A DNA stretch of 17,076 nucleotides from an uncultured Variovorax sp. (lineage in GTDB: Bacteria > Pseudomonadota > Gammaproteobacteria > Burkholderiales > Burkholderiaceae_C): positions 1 to 17,076 of the forward strand of contig CAIQMJ010000370.1 of assembly GCA_903872875.1 (NCBI GenBank), in the 5' to 3' direction. Positions within the stretch are counted from its first letter, which is position 1; the number at the start of each line of letters is the position of its first letter. The notes beneath the pieces were generated by a model. That model was given only the letters and a program-made list of their open reading frames with translations, had not been told where the DNA came from and did not search any database. Both the position numbers and the translations under genes were made by a program. Shown piece after piece: positions 8,088-13,837 of the stretch.

Positions 8088-8167
8088 GCGTGCACCTCGC
8101 TGTGTGACGGCGTGGCGCGAACTTCGCACGACATGACATCGCGCATCGATGCGTGTTGGAGGAGCAT
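8084..8167 (-). CDS. Candidate 27-residue leader ORF overlapping the solute-binding protein start
   Basis: On the minus strand an ATG at 8167 opens a 27-codon frame that ends in TGA at 8086-8084, overlapping the ATG of the solute-binding protein gene as ATGA. A strong AGGAA ribosome binding site lies five bases before the ATG (8173-8177). The peptide begins MLLQHASMRD, has one Cys at residue 14 and ends SEVHA. It has no signal peptide or known domain. The overlap repeats the coupling seen at most operon junctions. It could be a regulatory leader whose translation controls the operon, or a chance frame. No run of one amino acid that would suggest classical attenuation is present, though Met (four), Ser (four) and His (three) are over-represented. 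Confidence 0.4.
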   Translation of the reverse strand: MLLQHASMRDVMSCEVRATPSHSEVHA

Positions 8168-8239
8168 GGTGGTTCCTGTGATGGTCAAGATGGGAGGAGA
8201 AGCGGGCATGCGCGGCCGTTCGGCTGGCAGTCGACTGGC
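8088..8239 (-). promoter_or_regulatory. Leader region between metC and the transport operon
   Basis: These 152 bases separate the metC stop from the solute-binding protein start, all reading on the minus strand. They contain the candidate leader ORF with its AGGAA site, a perfect 12-base palindrome CGCATCGATGCG at 8142-8153 inside that ORF, and a 10-base palindrome CAGTCGACTG at 8228-8237. I could not find a convincing sigma70 promoter: TTGACC occurs at about 8185-8190 (minus strand) but has no matching -10 at 16-18 bases. The operon may therefore use a non-consensus promoter here or be read through from metC. Confidence 0.35.
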
Positions 8240-9475
8240 TCAGGCGGCCCGGGCCGCCATGGCGAAGGAAGATGCATCGTTCATGGCATCGAAACCCCTC
8301 TGCAAGTCTTGGACCAGATCGTCCACCGCCTCAAGGCCGGCGGCGATGCGCACCAGCTGGCCGCGCCCTTCGGTGAGCCGCATCGCCAGTGTGTCGCCGG
8401 ACGGCACCGGTACCACCAGGCTCTCGAAACCACCCCATGACAGCCCGATGCCGAACACCTCCAGACCGTCGAAGAAACGCGCCAGCATCGGCTCCGGCAT
8501 CGGTCGCAGCACGAACGAGAACACGCCGGATGCGCCGTCGTAGAGCCGTTTCCATGCGGCGTGGCCCGGGTGCCGTTCCATCACCGGCGAGCAGACCTGC
8601 ATGACCTCGGGCCGCGCGGCCAGCCAATGGGCCAGCGTGACCGCGCTGGCGCCGTGCTGGCGCATCCGCACGCCCAGCGTGCGCAGCCCGCGCAGGCCCT
8701 GGTAGAGGTCGTCGGGCGATGCGGTCTGGCCGAAGCGGGTGGCCATCGTCGCCACTTCGCGCCAGGCGGACGCGTTGCACGCGGCCACGCCGAGGATGCA
8801 GTCGGAATGGCCGCAGATGTACTTGGTCGCCGATTGCACCGACACGTCCACACCATGTTCGAGTGGTCGGAACAGCACGGGCGTGGCCCAGGTGTTGTCC
8901 ATCACCACGCGGATGCCTGCGGCACGGCAGCGCGCGCTGATCTGGTCGACGTCGCAGACCTCGAAGGTCAGCGAGCCCGGCGATTCGAGGTACACGACCG
9001 CCGTGTTCGGGCGGAAGCGCCGGGCGATACCGGCCGCATCGATCTCCGTGAAGAACTCGACGGTGCAGCCGAGCTGGGTGAGCGTCTGTTCGGCGAACTC
9101 GCGCACCGGCCAGTAAACGCTGTCGGTCATCAGCACATGCGAGCCCGGCGGTGCCAGCGCAAGCAGCGACACGGTGCATGCCGCCAGGCCGGACGGAAAG
9201 CAGATCGCGCGGTGAGCGCCTTCGAGTTCGGCGATGGCCGATTCGAAAGCCTGGGTGGTCGGCGTGCCGAAGCGGCCGTAGTTGGTGGCCGGCTTGTCGT
9301 GCGGCGGCAGTGCCGCGCGCTCGCGCCATTCGCTGAGCGAGCTGGCCAGCACGGTCGATGCGCGGACCAGCGGCGGGTTGACGTAGCTGCACGCGACAGG
9401 CGCGGTGTCGCGGGGAGACAGGCGGCCGGTACGCGTCAGTACGGTGTCCATCGACGGGGGGTGACTGGCATGCAT
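8240..9475 (-). CDS. metC: Cystathionine beta-lyase family PLP enzyme
   Basis: A 411-residue cytoplasmic enzyme of the Cys/Met metabolism PLP family (fold type I). MetC cleaves cystathionine to homocysteine, pyruvate and ammonia; relatives also desulfurate cysteine. Visible residues: Y66 and R68 in NYGRFGTPT that contact PLP phosphate, FPSGLAA (93-99), the ESPGSLTFEV stretch (164-173) typical of MetC, Asp193 in MDNTW that pairs with the PLP ring, and the Schiff-base Lys218 in SATKY followed by GHSD. Arg376 in LVRIAAGLEA is the likely substrate carboxylate binder. GLRTLGVRMRQH also matches MetC closely. The ATG at 9475 was chosen because AAGG lies upstream and longer extensions read into the divergent gene; MDTVL at 9451 is an alternative without a ribosome binding site. 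It is divergent from an Lrp/AsnC regulator that probably controls it. The exact physiological substrate is less certain than the family. Confidence 0.88.
   Translation of the reverse strand: MHASHPPSMDTVLTRTGRLSPRDTAPVACSYVNPPLVRASTVLASSLSEWRERAALPPHDKPATNYGRFGTPTTQAFESAIAELEGAHRAICFPSGLAACTVSLLALAPPGSHVLMTDSVYWPVREFAEQTLTQLGCTVEFFTEIDAAGIARRFRPNTAVVYLESPGSLTFEVCDVDQISARCRAAGIRVVMDNTWATPVLFRPLEHGVDVSVQSATKYICGHSDCILGVAACNASAWREVATMATRFGQTASPDDLYQGLRGLRTLGVRMRQHGASAVTLAHWLAARPEVMQVCSPVMERHPGHAAWKRLYDGASGVFSFVLRPMPEPMLARFFDGLEVFGIGLSWGGFESLVVPVPSGDTLAMRLTEGRGQLVRIAAGLEAVDDLVQDLQRGFDAMNDASSFAMAARAA
8243..8258. repeat. Perfect 16-base GC palindrome at the metC 3' end
   Basis: GGCGGCCCGGGCCGCC reads the same on both strands and encodes the last Ala/Arg-rich codons of metC, ending one base before the stop codon. 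It could fold as a strong RNA hairpin, but no U-run follows it in the minus direction, so it is not a canonical intrinsic terminator. It might slow RNA decay or modulate read-through into the transport operon, or simply reflect GC-rich Ala codons. Confidence 0.5.
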
Positions 9476-9568
9476 ATTGCGGGGAGCCTTGGCGCTCTGT
9501 GCTGGATGAAAGAAAACTTTATGTCCAGCCGCAGTTAAATTTATTTGAATCTTTAGCCACCGACACCC
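9476..9568. promoter_or_regulatory. Divergent metC/lrp control region with a long dyad
   Basis: This 93-base spacer is strikingly A/T-rich for the window between about 9507 and 9553. It carries an imperfect inverted repeat at 9501-9529: outer arms GCTGGA (9501-9506) and TCCAGC (9524-9529), inner arms AAAG (9509-9512) and CTTT (9517-9520), with spacers of two and three bases between arms. Next to it is the A/T palindrome TAAATTTA (9536-9543). Lrp/AsnC proteins bind A/T-rich dyads and often autoregulate while controlling the divergent gene, so this is the expected operator. Individual -35 and -10 boxes were not clear enough to mark. Confidence 0.65.
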
Positions 9569-10045
9569 ATGACTGGAAAAGAAATTAATCTGGACAAGGT
9601 CGACCGCGTGCTGCTCGAAAACCTGCAGCGCGACTGCTCCATTCCGGTCAACGAACTCGGGCAGATGGTCAATCTGAGCGGACCCGCCTGCTGGAAGCGC
9701 ATCCAGCGGCTGAAGAATGCGGGCGTCATCACGGCCGAGGTGGCACTGTGCGATCCGGCCAAGCTCGACCGCGGCACGCTGGCCTTCGTGTTCATCCAGG
9801 CACGTGACCACAGCCAGGAATGGCTCAAGAGTTTTGCCGCGGCGCTCGGGCAACTGCCCGAGGTCACGGCCGCCTACCGCCTGAGCGGCGACATCGACTA
9901 CCTGCTGCACGTGCTGGTGAGCGACATCGCCGACTACGACCGCTTCTACCAGCGGCTGATCCGCCTGGTGCAGCTGTCGAACGTGAGCTCCAGCTTTGCG
10001 ATGGAGCGGATCAAGTACAGCACGGCGGTGCCGCCCCGCAGCTAG
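9569..10045 (+). CDS. Lrp/AsnC family transcriptional regulator
   Basis: A 158-residue DNA-binding protein. An N-terminal AsnC-type helix-turn-helix covers about residues 8-55 (LDKVDRVLLENLQRD, then VNELGQMVNLSGPACWKRIQ), and the C-terminal ligand-binding RAM domain runs about 68-145 with the typical SGDIDYLLHVLV segment (106-117). Members respond to amino acids and form dimers to octamers. Being divergent from metC with a shared dyad, it most likely senses a sulfur amino acid or related metabolite and controls metC as well as itself; members such as CyuR/DecR regulate cysteine desulfidation genes in this way, but orthology is not shown. The ATG at 9569 is preceded by no strong ribosome binding site (ACCGACACCC). 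The length is normal for the family. Confidence 0.92.
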   Translation: MTGKEINLDKVDRVLLENLQRDCSIPVNELGQMVNLSGPACWKRIQRLKNAGVITAEVALCDPAKLDRGTLAFVFIQARDHSQEWLKSFAAALGQLPEVTAAYRLSGDIDYLLHVLVSDIADYDRFYQRLIRLVQLSNVSSSFAMERIKYSTAVPPRS

Positions 10046-10193
10046 GCTTGCGGGCGGTTGTAGGCCGGCGCCTCAAGAGCGGCCATCAATCTGGAAAAAA
10101 CTGATGCCCGGCGCCATGGCGCCAGGCGGCTGGGCAGAGTCCCTCGTTCATCGGCTTCATTGCCTTGTGCATGTATTCATGAACGGAGAACGA
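10046..10193 (+). promoter_or_regulatory. Spacer before the M13 peptidase gene, with a long palindrome
   Basis: The 148 bases between the lrp stop and the peptidase start hold a perfect 14-base palindrome GGCGCCATGGCGCC (10110-10123). It extends to 22 bases (10106-10127) with one mismatch pair. There is also a short AGGCCGGCGCCT hairpin soon after lrp, and CGTTCAT (10145-10151) mirrored by ATGAACG (10179-10185). The palindrome has no U-run after it, so it is not a standard terminator; it could be an operator or an mRNA hairpin. No promoter was recognised with confidence. Confidence 0.4.
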
Positions 10194-12245
10194 GTGAGCA
10201 ATTTCAAAGTCATCATGGCCGGTGCCACGGCCACCTTGTCGGCGTCGTGCGGGGGCTGCGCCGACCATCAGGGCGGCTGCACTTCCGGTGGCGCACGGCC
10301 TGTTTCGGGGGTCGCCCTGGAGAACATCGACTCCAGCGTGCGACCACAGGATGGACTCTTCCAATATGCCAACGGACGCTGGCTCGCCAGGACGGAGATA
10401 CCGGCCGAAAACACCTCGTGGGGCGCCTTCAACGAGGTGCTGGACCTGACCCAGCAGCAACTCAAGGAGATCGTCGAGGCGAAGCTGCCCGCCGATGCAG
10501 ATGCCGGACATCGCATGGTCGTGGACTTCCATCGCAGCTTCATGGACGAAGAGGCGGTCGAACGGCGGGGCTTGTCGCCGCTGGCCGCCGAAATGGAACA
10601 GATCGACGGTCTCGTGCGGACCGATCAGGTTCACGCGTTGATGGCGCGCTTTACGCGCATGGGCTTCGGGGACGGCATGCCCTTCTACGTCGGCGTCCTG
10701 CAGGACGCGAAGAACGCGACGCGATACACCGCCGGACTGAGCCAGGGCGGGCTCGGTCTGCCCGACCGGTCGTTCTACCTGGAGGCCGCGCTGGCACCGC
10801 TGCTTGACCACTACCAGGCCCACGTGCAGGCCATCCTCGCTCTCGCAGGGCAGCAGGATGCGCAGCAACAGGCCGCTGCCGTGGTCGCGCTGGAAACCGC
10901 ACTGGCGCGCGCGCAGTGGACCCCGCTCGACAACCGCGATCCGGCCAAGACCTACAACCGCCGCGACCTGTCCGCCTTGCCCGCACTGCTGCCGGTCTTC
11001 CAGTGGGACCTGTACCTCGCCGCAAGCGGCATCAGCGGGAAGGCCGACAGCATCGTCGTCTTCCAACCCAGCTACCTTCAGGGCCTGGAAGACGTGTTCG
11101 TGCGGACGCCGCTTTCGGCATGGAAGGCGTACTTCCGATGGCACCTGCTCCATGCCGCGGCGCCATTCCTGCCGGACGGCTTCGTCCGGGAGAACTTCAC
11201 CTTCTATGGAACCGTGCTGGCCGGGACGCCGGCCTTGCAGCCGCGGTGGAAGCGGGCATTGACGGCGGTCGATCCGCTGCTCGGCGAAGCGCTCGGCAAG
11301 CTCTATGTCGAGAAGCGCTTTCCTGCCGAATCGAAAACCCGGACCCTGCCCATGGTCGATCGGCTGCGCGAAGCATACCGCGCCAGCATCCATCGCCAGG
11401 ACTGGCTTGGTGCGCAGAGCAAGGCGCGCGCCTTGCTCAAGCTCGACAACATGGCGGTCAAGATCGGCTATCCCGACGTGTGGCGCGACTACGGCGGGCT
11501 CGAGATCCGGGCGGACGACCTGTGGGGCAACGTCGTGCGGTCACACCGGTTCGACTACGACAGGCAACTGCGCAAGCTCGATGGTCCGGTCGATCGCCAG
11601 GAGTGGCTCCTGTCGCCCCAGACGGTCAATGCCTACTACAACCCGATGGCCAACGAGATCGTCTTTCCCGCGGCGATCCTGCAGAAGCCCTTCTTCGATC
11701 CGGCCGCCGACGACGCGGTCAATTTCGGTGCGATCGGTTCCATCATCGGCCACGAGATGAGCCATGCCTTCGACGACCAGGGCTCGAAGTTCGACGAGAA
11801 CGGCACGCTGTCGGAATGGTGGTCGCCGGCCGAACGCAGCGCGTATACGGAACGGACCCGGACGCTGGTCGCGCAATACGGGCAGTACAGCCCCGTGCCG
11901 GGCGCCTTGCTGAACGGTGAGTTCACCCTCGGCGAGAACATCGCGGACAACGCCGGCGTATCGATCGCGTTCCAGGCCTACCAGACGGCGCTGCAGTCCG
12001 GAGTCCGTCAACAGCTCGACGGATTCACCGATGCGCAGCGCTTCTACCTGGGCCTGGCCAATGCCTTTCGCCTGAAAGTGCGCGAAGGGGAAGCGCGGCG
12101 CCGATTGAACATCGATCCGCACGCACCCGCCGAATTCCGCGTCGACGGAAGTGCGCGCAACCAGCCCGGCTTCGACGAGGCATATGGCCTGGTGCCGACG
12201 GACCGGTTGTATGTCCCGCCGGCGCAGCGGTTCTCGCTATGGTGA
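10194..12245 (+). CDS. M13 family zinc metallopeptidase (neprilysin/PepO-like)
   Basis: A 683-residue endopeptidase that should hydrolyse oligopeptides on the amino side of hydrophobic residues. Zinc-binding HEMSH is at 520-524 with the catalytic Glu521, and the third ligand lies in ENIAD (Glu581, Asp585). The substrate-backbone motif NAYYN is at 479-483, and HAPAEFRVDG plus NQPGFDEAYG near the end are M13 C-terminal signatures. The chain ends in Trp as family members do, but the usual Cys near the end is absent. The N-terminal region has a short hydrophobic stretch with LSASC (Cys19) and two more Cys (22, 29); this could be a weak lipobox, so export is probable but the lipoprotein assignment is uncertain. 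The GTG at 10194 is chosen because GGAG lies five bases upstream; an in-frame ATG at 10179 lacks a ribosome binding site. It uses more rare codons early in the gene than its neighbours. Confidence 0.92.
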   Translation: MSNFKVIMAGATATLSASCGGCADHQGGCTSGGARPVSGVALENIDSSVRPQDGLFQYANGRWLARTEIPAENTSWGAFNEVLDLTQQQLKEIVEAKLPADADAGHRMVVDFHRSFMDEEAVERRGLSPLAAEMEQIDGLVRTDQVHALMARFTRMGFGDGMPFYVGVLQDAKNATRYTAGLSQGGLGLPDRSFYLEAALAPLLDHYQAHVQAILALAGQQDAQQQAAAVVALETALARAQWTPLDNRDPAKTYNRRDLSALPALLPVFQWDLYLAASGISGKADSIVVFQPSYLQGLEDVFVRTPLSAWKAYFRWHLLHAAAPFLPDGFVRENFTFYGTVLAGTPALQPRWKRALTAVDPLLGEALGKLYVEKRFPAESKTRTLPMVDRLREAYRASIHRQDWLGAQSKARALLKLDNMAVKIGYPDVWRDYGGLEIRADDLWGNVVRSHRFDYDRQLRKLDGPVDRQEWLLSPQTVNAYYNPMANEIVFPAAILQKPFFDPAADDAVNFGAIGSIIGHEMSHAFDDQGSKFDENGTLSEWWSPAERSAYTERTRTLVAQYGQYSPVPGALLNGEFTLGENIADNAGVSIAFQAYQTALQSGVRQQLDGFTDAQRFYLGLANAFRLKVREGEARRRLNIDPHAPAEFRVDGSARNQPGFDEAYGLVPTDRLYVPPAQRFSLW

Positions 12246-12287
12246 AGAGGTCGCCCGGACCTGAAGGCGGGCCTTCGCGCGAGCGCT
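12246..12287. terminator. Possible weak bidirectional terminator between convergent genes
   Basis: Between the stops of the convergent peptidase and 2-hydroxyacid dehydrogenase genes lie two small hairpins: AGGTC (12248-12252) with GACCT (12258-12262), and GAAGGC (12263-12268) with GCCTTC (12271-12276). Neither has a following T-run on either strand, so the call rests on position and pairing only. Confidence 0.3.
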
Positions 12288-13226
12288 TCAGAGTGCCGAA
12301 CTGACCAGCGACCGGCCCGCGAAGAACGCGGCCAGGTTGTCCTCTACGCGCTGGCCCATGTCGGCGCGCGTCTCGTGGGTGTTGCTGGCCACGTGCGGCA
12401 GCAGCACCACGTTGTCGAGCGCCATCAGCGCCTCGGGCACCTGGGGTTCGTGCGTGAACACGTCGAGCCCGGCACCGGCGATGCGCTTGTGCACCAGCGC
12501 ATCGACCAGCGCGTCCTGGTCGGTCACGGTGCCCCGTGAGATGTTGATCAGGAAGCCCTTCGGCCCGAGCGCATCGAGGATCTCGCGCGACACCAGCCCG
12601 CGCGTGCCGTCGCCGCCTGCGCTGGCGATCACGAGGTAGTCGCACCACTCGGCGAGTTCCCTGAGCGTGGGCGCGTAACCGTAGTCCACGTCGGGCACCG
12701 CGTTGCGGTTGTGATAGCGCACCTGCATGTCGAAGCCCGAGGCGCGGCGTGCGATCGCGCGGCCGATGCGCCCGAGGCCGAGGATGCCGAGCCGCTTGCC
12801 CGACACCTTGGTGGCGAGCGGGAACTGGCCTGTGAGCCAGTCGCCACGCCGCACGAAACGGTCGGCTGCGCTGACGCCGCGCGATACGTCCATCAGCAGC
12901 GCAAAGGCGGTGTCGGCCACGCAGTCGTTGAGCACGTCGGGCGTGTAGCCGACCGCGATGCCGCGCGTGCGCGCCGCGTCGAGGTCGAAGGCGTCGAGTC
13001 CGACGCCGAAGCTGGAGATGACCTTCAGCGCCGGCATCGCATCGATCAGCGCCTTGTCTGCGCCATAGCGCGCCGAGGTGACGACGCCGATGAACTCGCC
13101 GCCGTGCGCGGCCAGGAAGGCCTTCGGGTCGGTCTCCTTCCAGAGCGCGTGCACGTCGTACTGTGTCGAGAGGCGGGTTTCGAGGGCGGGCAGCAGCGGG
13201 CCGAGCTGGAGGAGGCGATGCGACAT
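12288..13226 (-). CDS. D-isomer-specific 2-hydroxyacid dehydrogenase (GhrB-like glyoxylate/hydroxypyruvate reductase)
   Basis: A 312-residue NAD(P)H-dependent 2-ketoacid reductase. The Rossmann glycine motif GLGRIG is at 150-155. The stretch HNRN (172-175), just after the second strand, places Arg174 where NADPH-preferring relatives have a basic residue. The catalytic set is complete: Arg231 in NISRGT, Glu260 in THEPQ and His278 in LLPHVAS. The length and these motifs fit the glyoxylate/hydroxypyruvate reductase branch better than D-3-phosphoglycerate dehydrogenase, which usually has an ACT domain. The ATG at 13226 (MSHRLLQLGP) matches the family's usual N-terminus; no good ribosome binding site is visible, and longer frames run into the upstream gene. 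It lies 47 bases downstream of the holin-superfamily gene on the same strand and may share its transcript. True substrate (glyoxylate, hydroxypyruvate or another 2-ketoacid) is inferred only. Confidence 0.9.
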   Translation of the reverse strand: MSHRLLQLGPLLPALETRLSTQYDVHALWKETDPKAFLAAHGGEFIGVVTSARYGADKALIDAMPALKVISSFGVGLDAFDLDAARTRGIAVGYTPDVLNDCVADTAFALLMDVSRGVSAADRFVRRGDWLTGQFPLATKVSGKRLGILGLGRIGRAIARRASGFDMQVRYHNRNAVPDVDYGYAPTLRELAEWCDYLVIASAGGDGTRGLVSREILDALGPKGFLINISRGTVTDQDALVDALVHKRIAGAGLDVFTHEPQVPEALMALDNVVLLPHVASNTHETRADMGQRVEDNLAAFFAGRSLVSSAL

Positions 13227-13273
13227 GGCGATGAACGATGTGGTTGCGAAAGTCGAAGGACGGCGTTCAAGCC

Positions 13274-13675
13274 TCAGAGCCACATGCCGTTGCTTGGCAT
13301 GCGGATCGTTGTGGCCGGGTCGCTGCCGCCGGCCAGTGCGCCGATCGCGAGGCTCAGCAGCCAGATGAAGATGCTTGCGAAGAAGGCTGTCCAGAAACCC
13401 GAGATGCGGAAGCCGCGGACCAGCGCGGACACCAGCATGATCATCAGCGCATTGATCACCAGCAGGAACAGGCCGAAGGTCAGCAGCGTCAACGGCAGCG
13501 TGAGCAGGATCAGCAGCGGCTTGACGATCGCGTTGGCAAAGCCGAGCAGCAGCGCCGACACGACCAGCGCACCGGCGCTGTCGAACTTGAGGCCGCGAAA
13601 CAGATGGCTTGCCGCCCAGAGCGAGAGGGCGGTGATGGCCCAGTGCAAGAGAAAAGGCGTGAGGTTGTGGAGCAT
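13274..13675 (-). CDS. Phage_holin_4_2-superfamily small membrane protein (four helices)
   Basis: A 133-residue, very hydrophobic inner-membrane protein with predicted helices near 8-26, 34-54, 56-86 and 94-115. The segment NAIVKPLLILLTLPLTLLTF (48-67) is the hallmark of the phage_holin_4_2 family (formerly a DUF), which is widespread on bacterial chromosomes and mostly not linked to prophages; the name does not show lytic function. The ATG at 13675 gives MLHNLTPFLL, with only a weak GAG upstream. It is divergent from the FtsI-like gene and precedes the 2-hydroxyacid dehydrogenase gene. No phage genes are nearby. Function is unknown. Confidence 0.88.
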   Translation of the reverse strand: MLHNLTPFLLHWAITALSLWAASHLFRGLKFDSAGALVVSALLLGFANAIVKPLLILLTLPLTLLTFGLFLLVINALMIMLVSALVRGFRISGFWTAFFASIFIWLLSLAIGALAGGSDPATTIRMPSNGMWL

Positions 13676-13837
13676 GTGGAGCTCGGCCGGACTCGGCCGC
13701 GTGGGTCGCTGGAGGGATGAATTGCATGATAGCGGCGGCTGCCTGCGACGAACCGCGTCGAGGCAATGTCCGACGGAACTCGACAGTGGCCGCATCGGTC
13801 TACGATCGCGCACCTCCCCTCGAAGAGTCCACGTTCC
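13676..13837. promoter_or_regulatory. Divergent spacer between the holin-superfamily and FtsI-like genes
   Basis: These 162 bases should hold promoters for both directions. On the minus strand TATCAT (13731-13726) is a good -10 for the membrane protein gene, but no fitting -35 is visible. On the plus strand TCGACA (13780-13785) and TACGAT (13801-13806) resemble -35 and -10 boxes with a short 15-base spacer, 32 bases before the FtsI-like start. A direct repeat CTCGGCCG occurs at 13682-13689 and 13692-13699 (10-base period). Confidence 0.35.

Noticed and set aside
8088..8129. Longer solute-binding protein starting at GTG 8129
   Set aside because: It would add 14 residues before a well-formed twin-arginine signal and ignores the good GAGG site before the ATG at 8087.
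5466..8543. A 1025-codon open frame on the plus strand across the transporter genes
   Set aside because: It is exactly antisense to well-supported transporter genes, is composed of His/Arg/Ala/Gln-rich low-information sequence, and is explained by the GC3 bias of the true genes.
9996..10193. Upstream extension of the M13 peptidase to an ATG inside lrp
   Set aside because: The extension overlaps the regulator in another frame and has no signal-like or conserved sequence; GTG 10194 has the ribosome binding site.
13274..13675. Holin-family name suggesting a prophage remnant or lysis module
   Set aside because: No endolysin, integrase, structural or other phage gene is nearby, and this family is common on bacterial chromosomes away from phages.
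13682..13699. Tandem CTCGGCCG direct repeat before the holin-superfamily gene
   Set aside because: Only two short GC-rich copies; not enough to claim a binding site.
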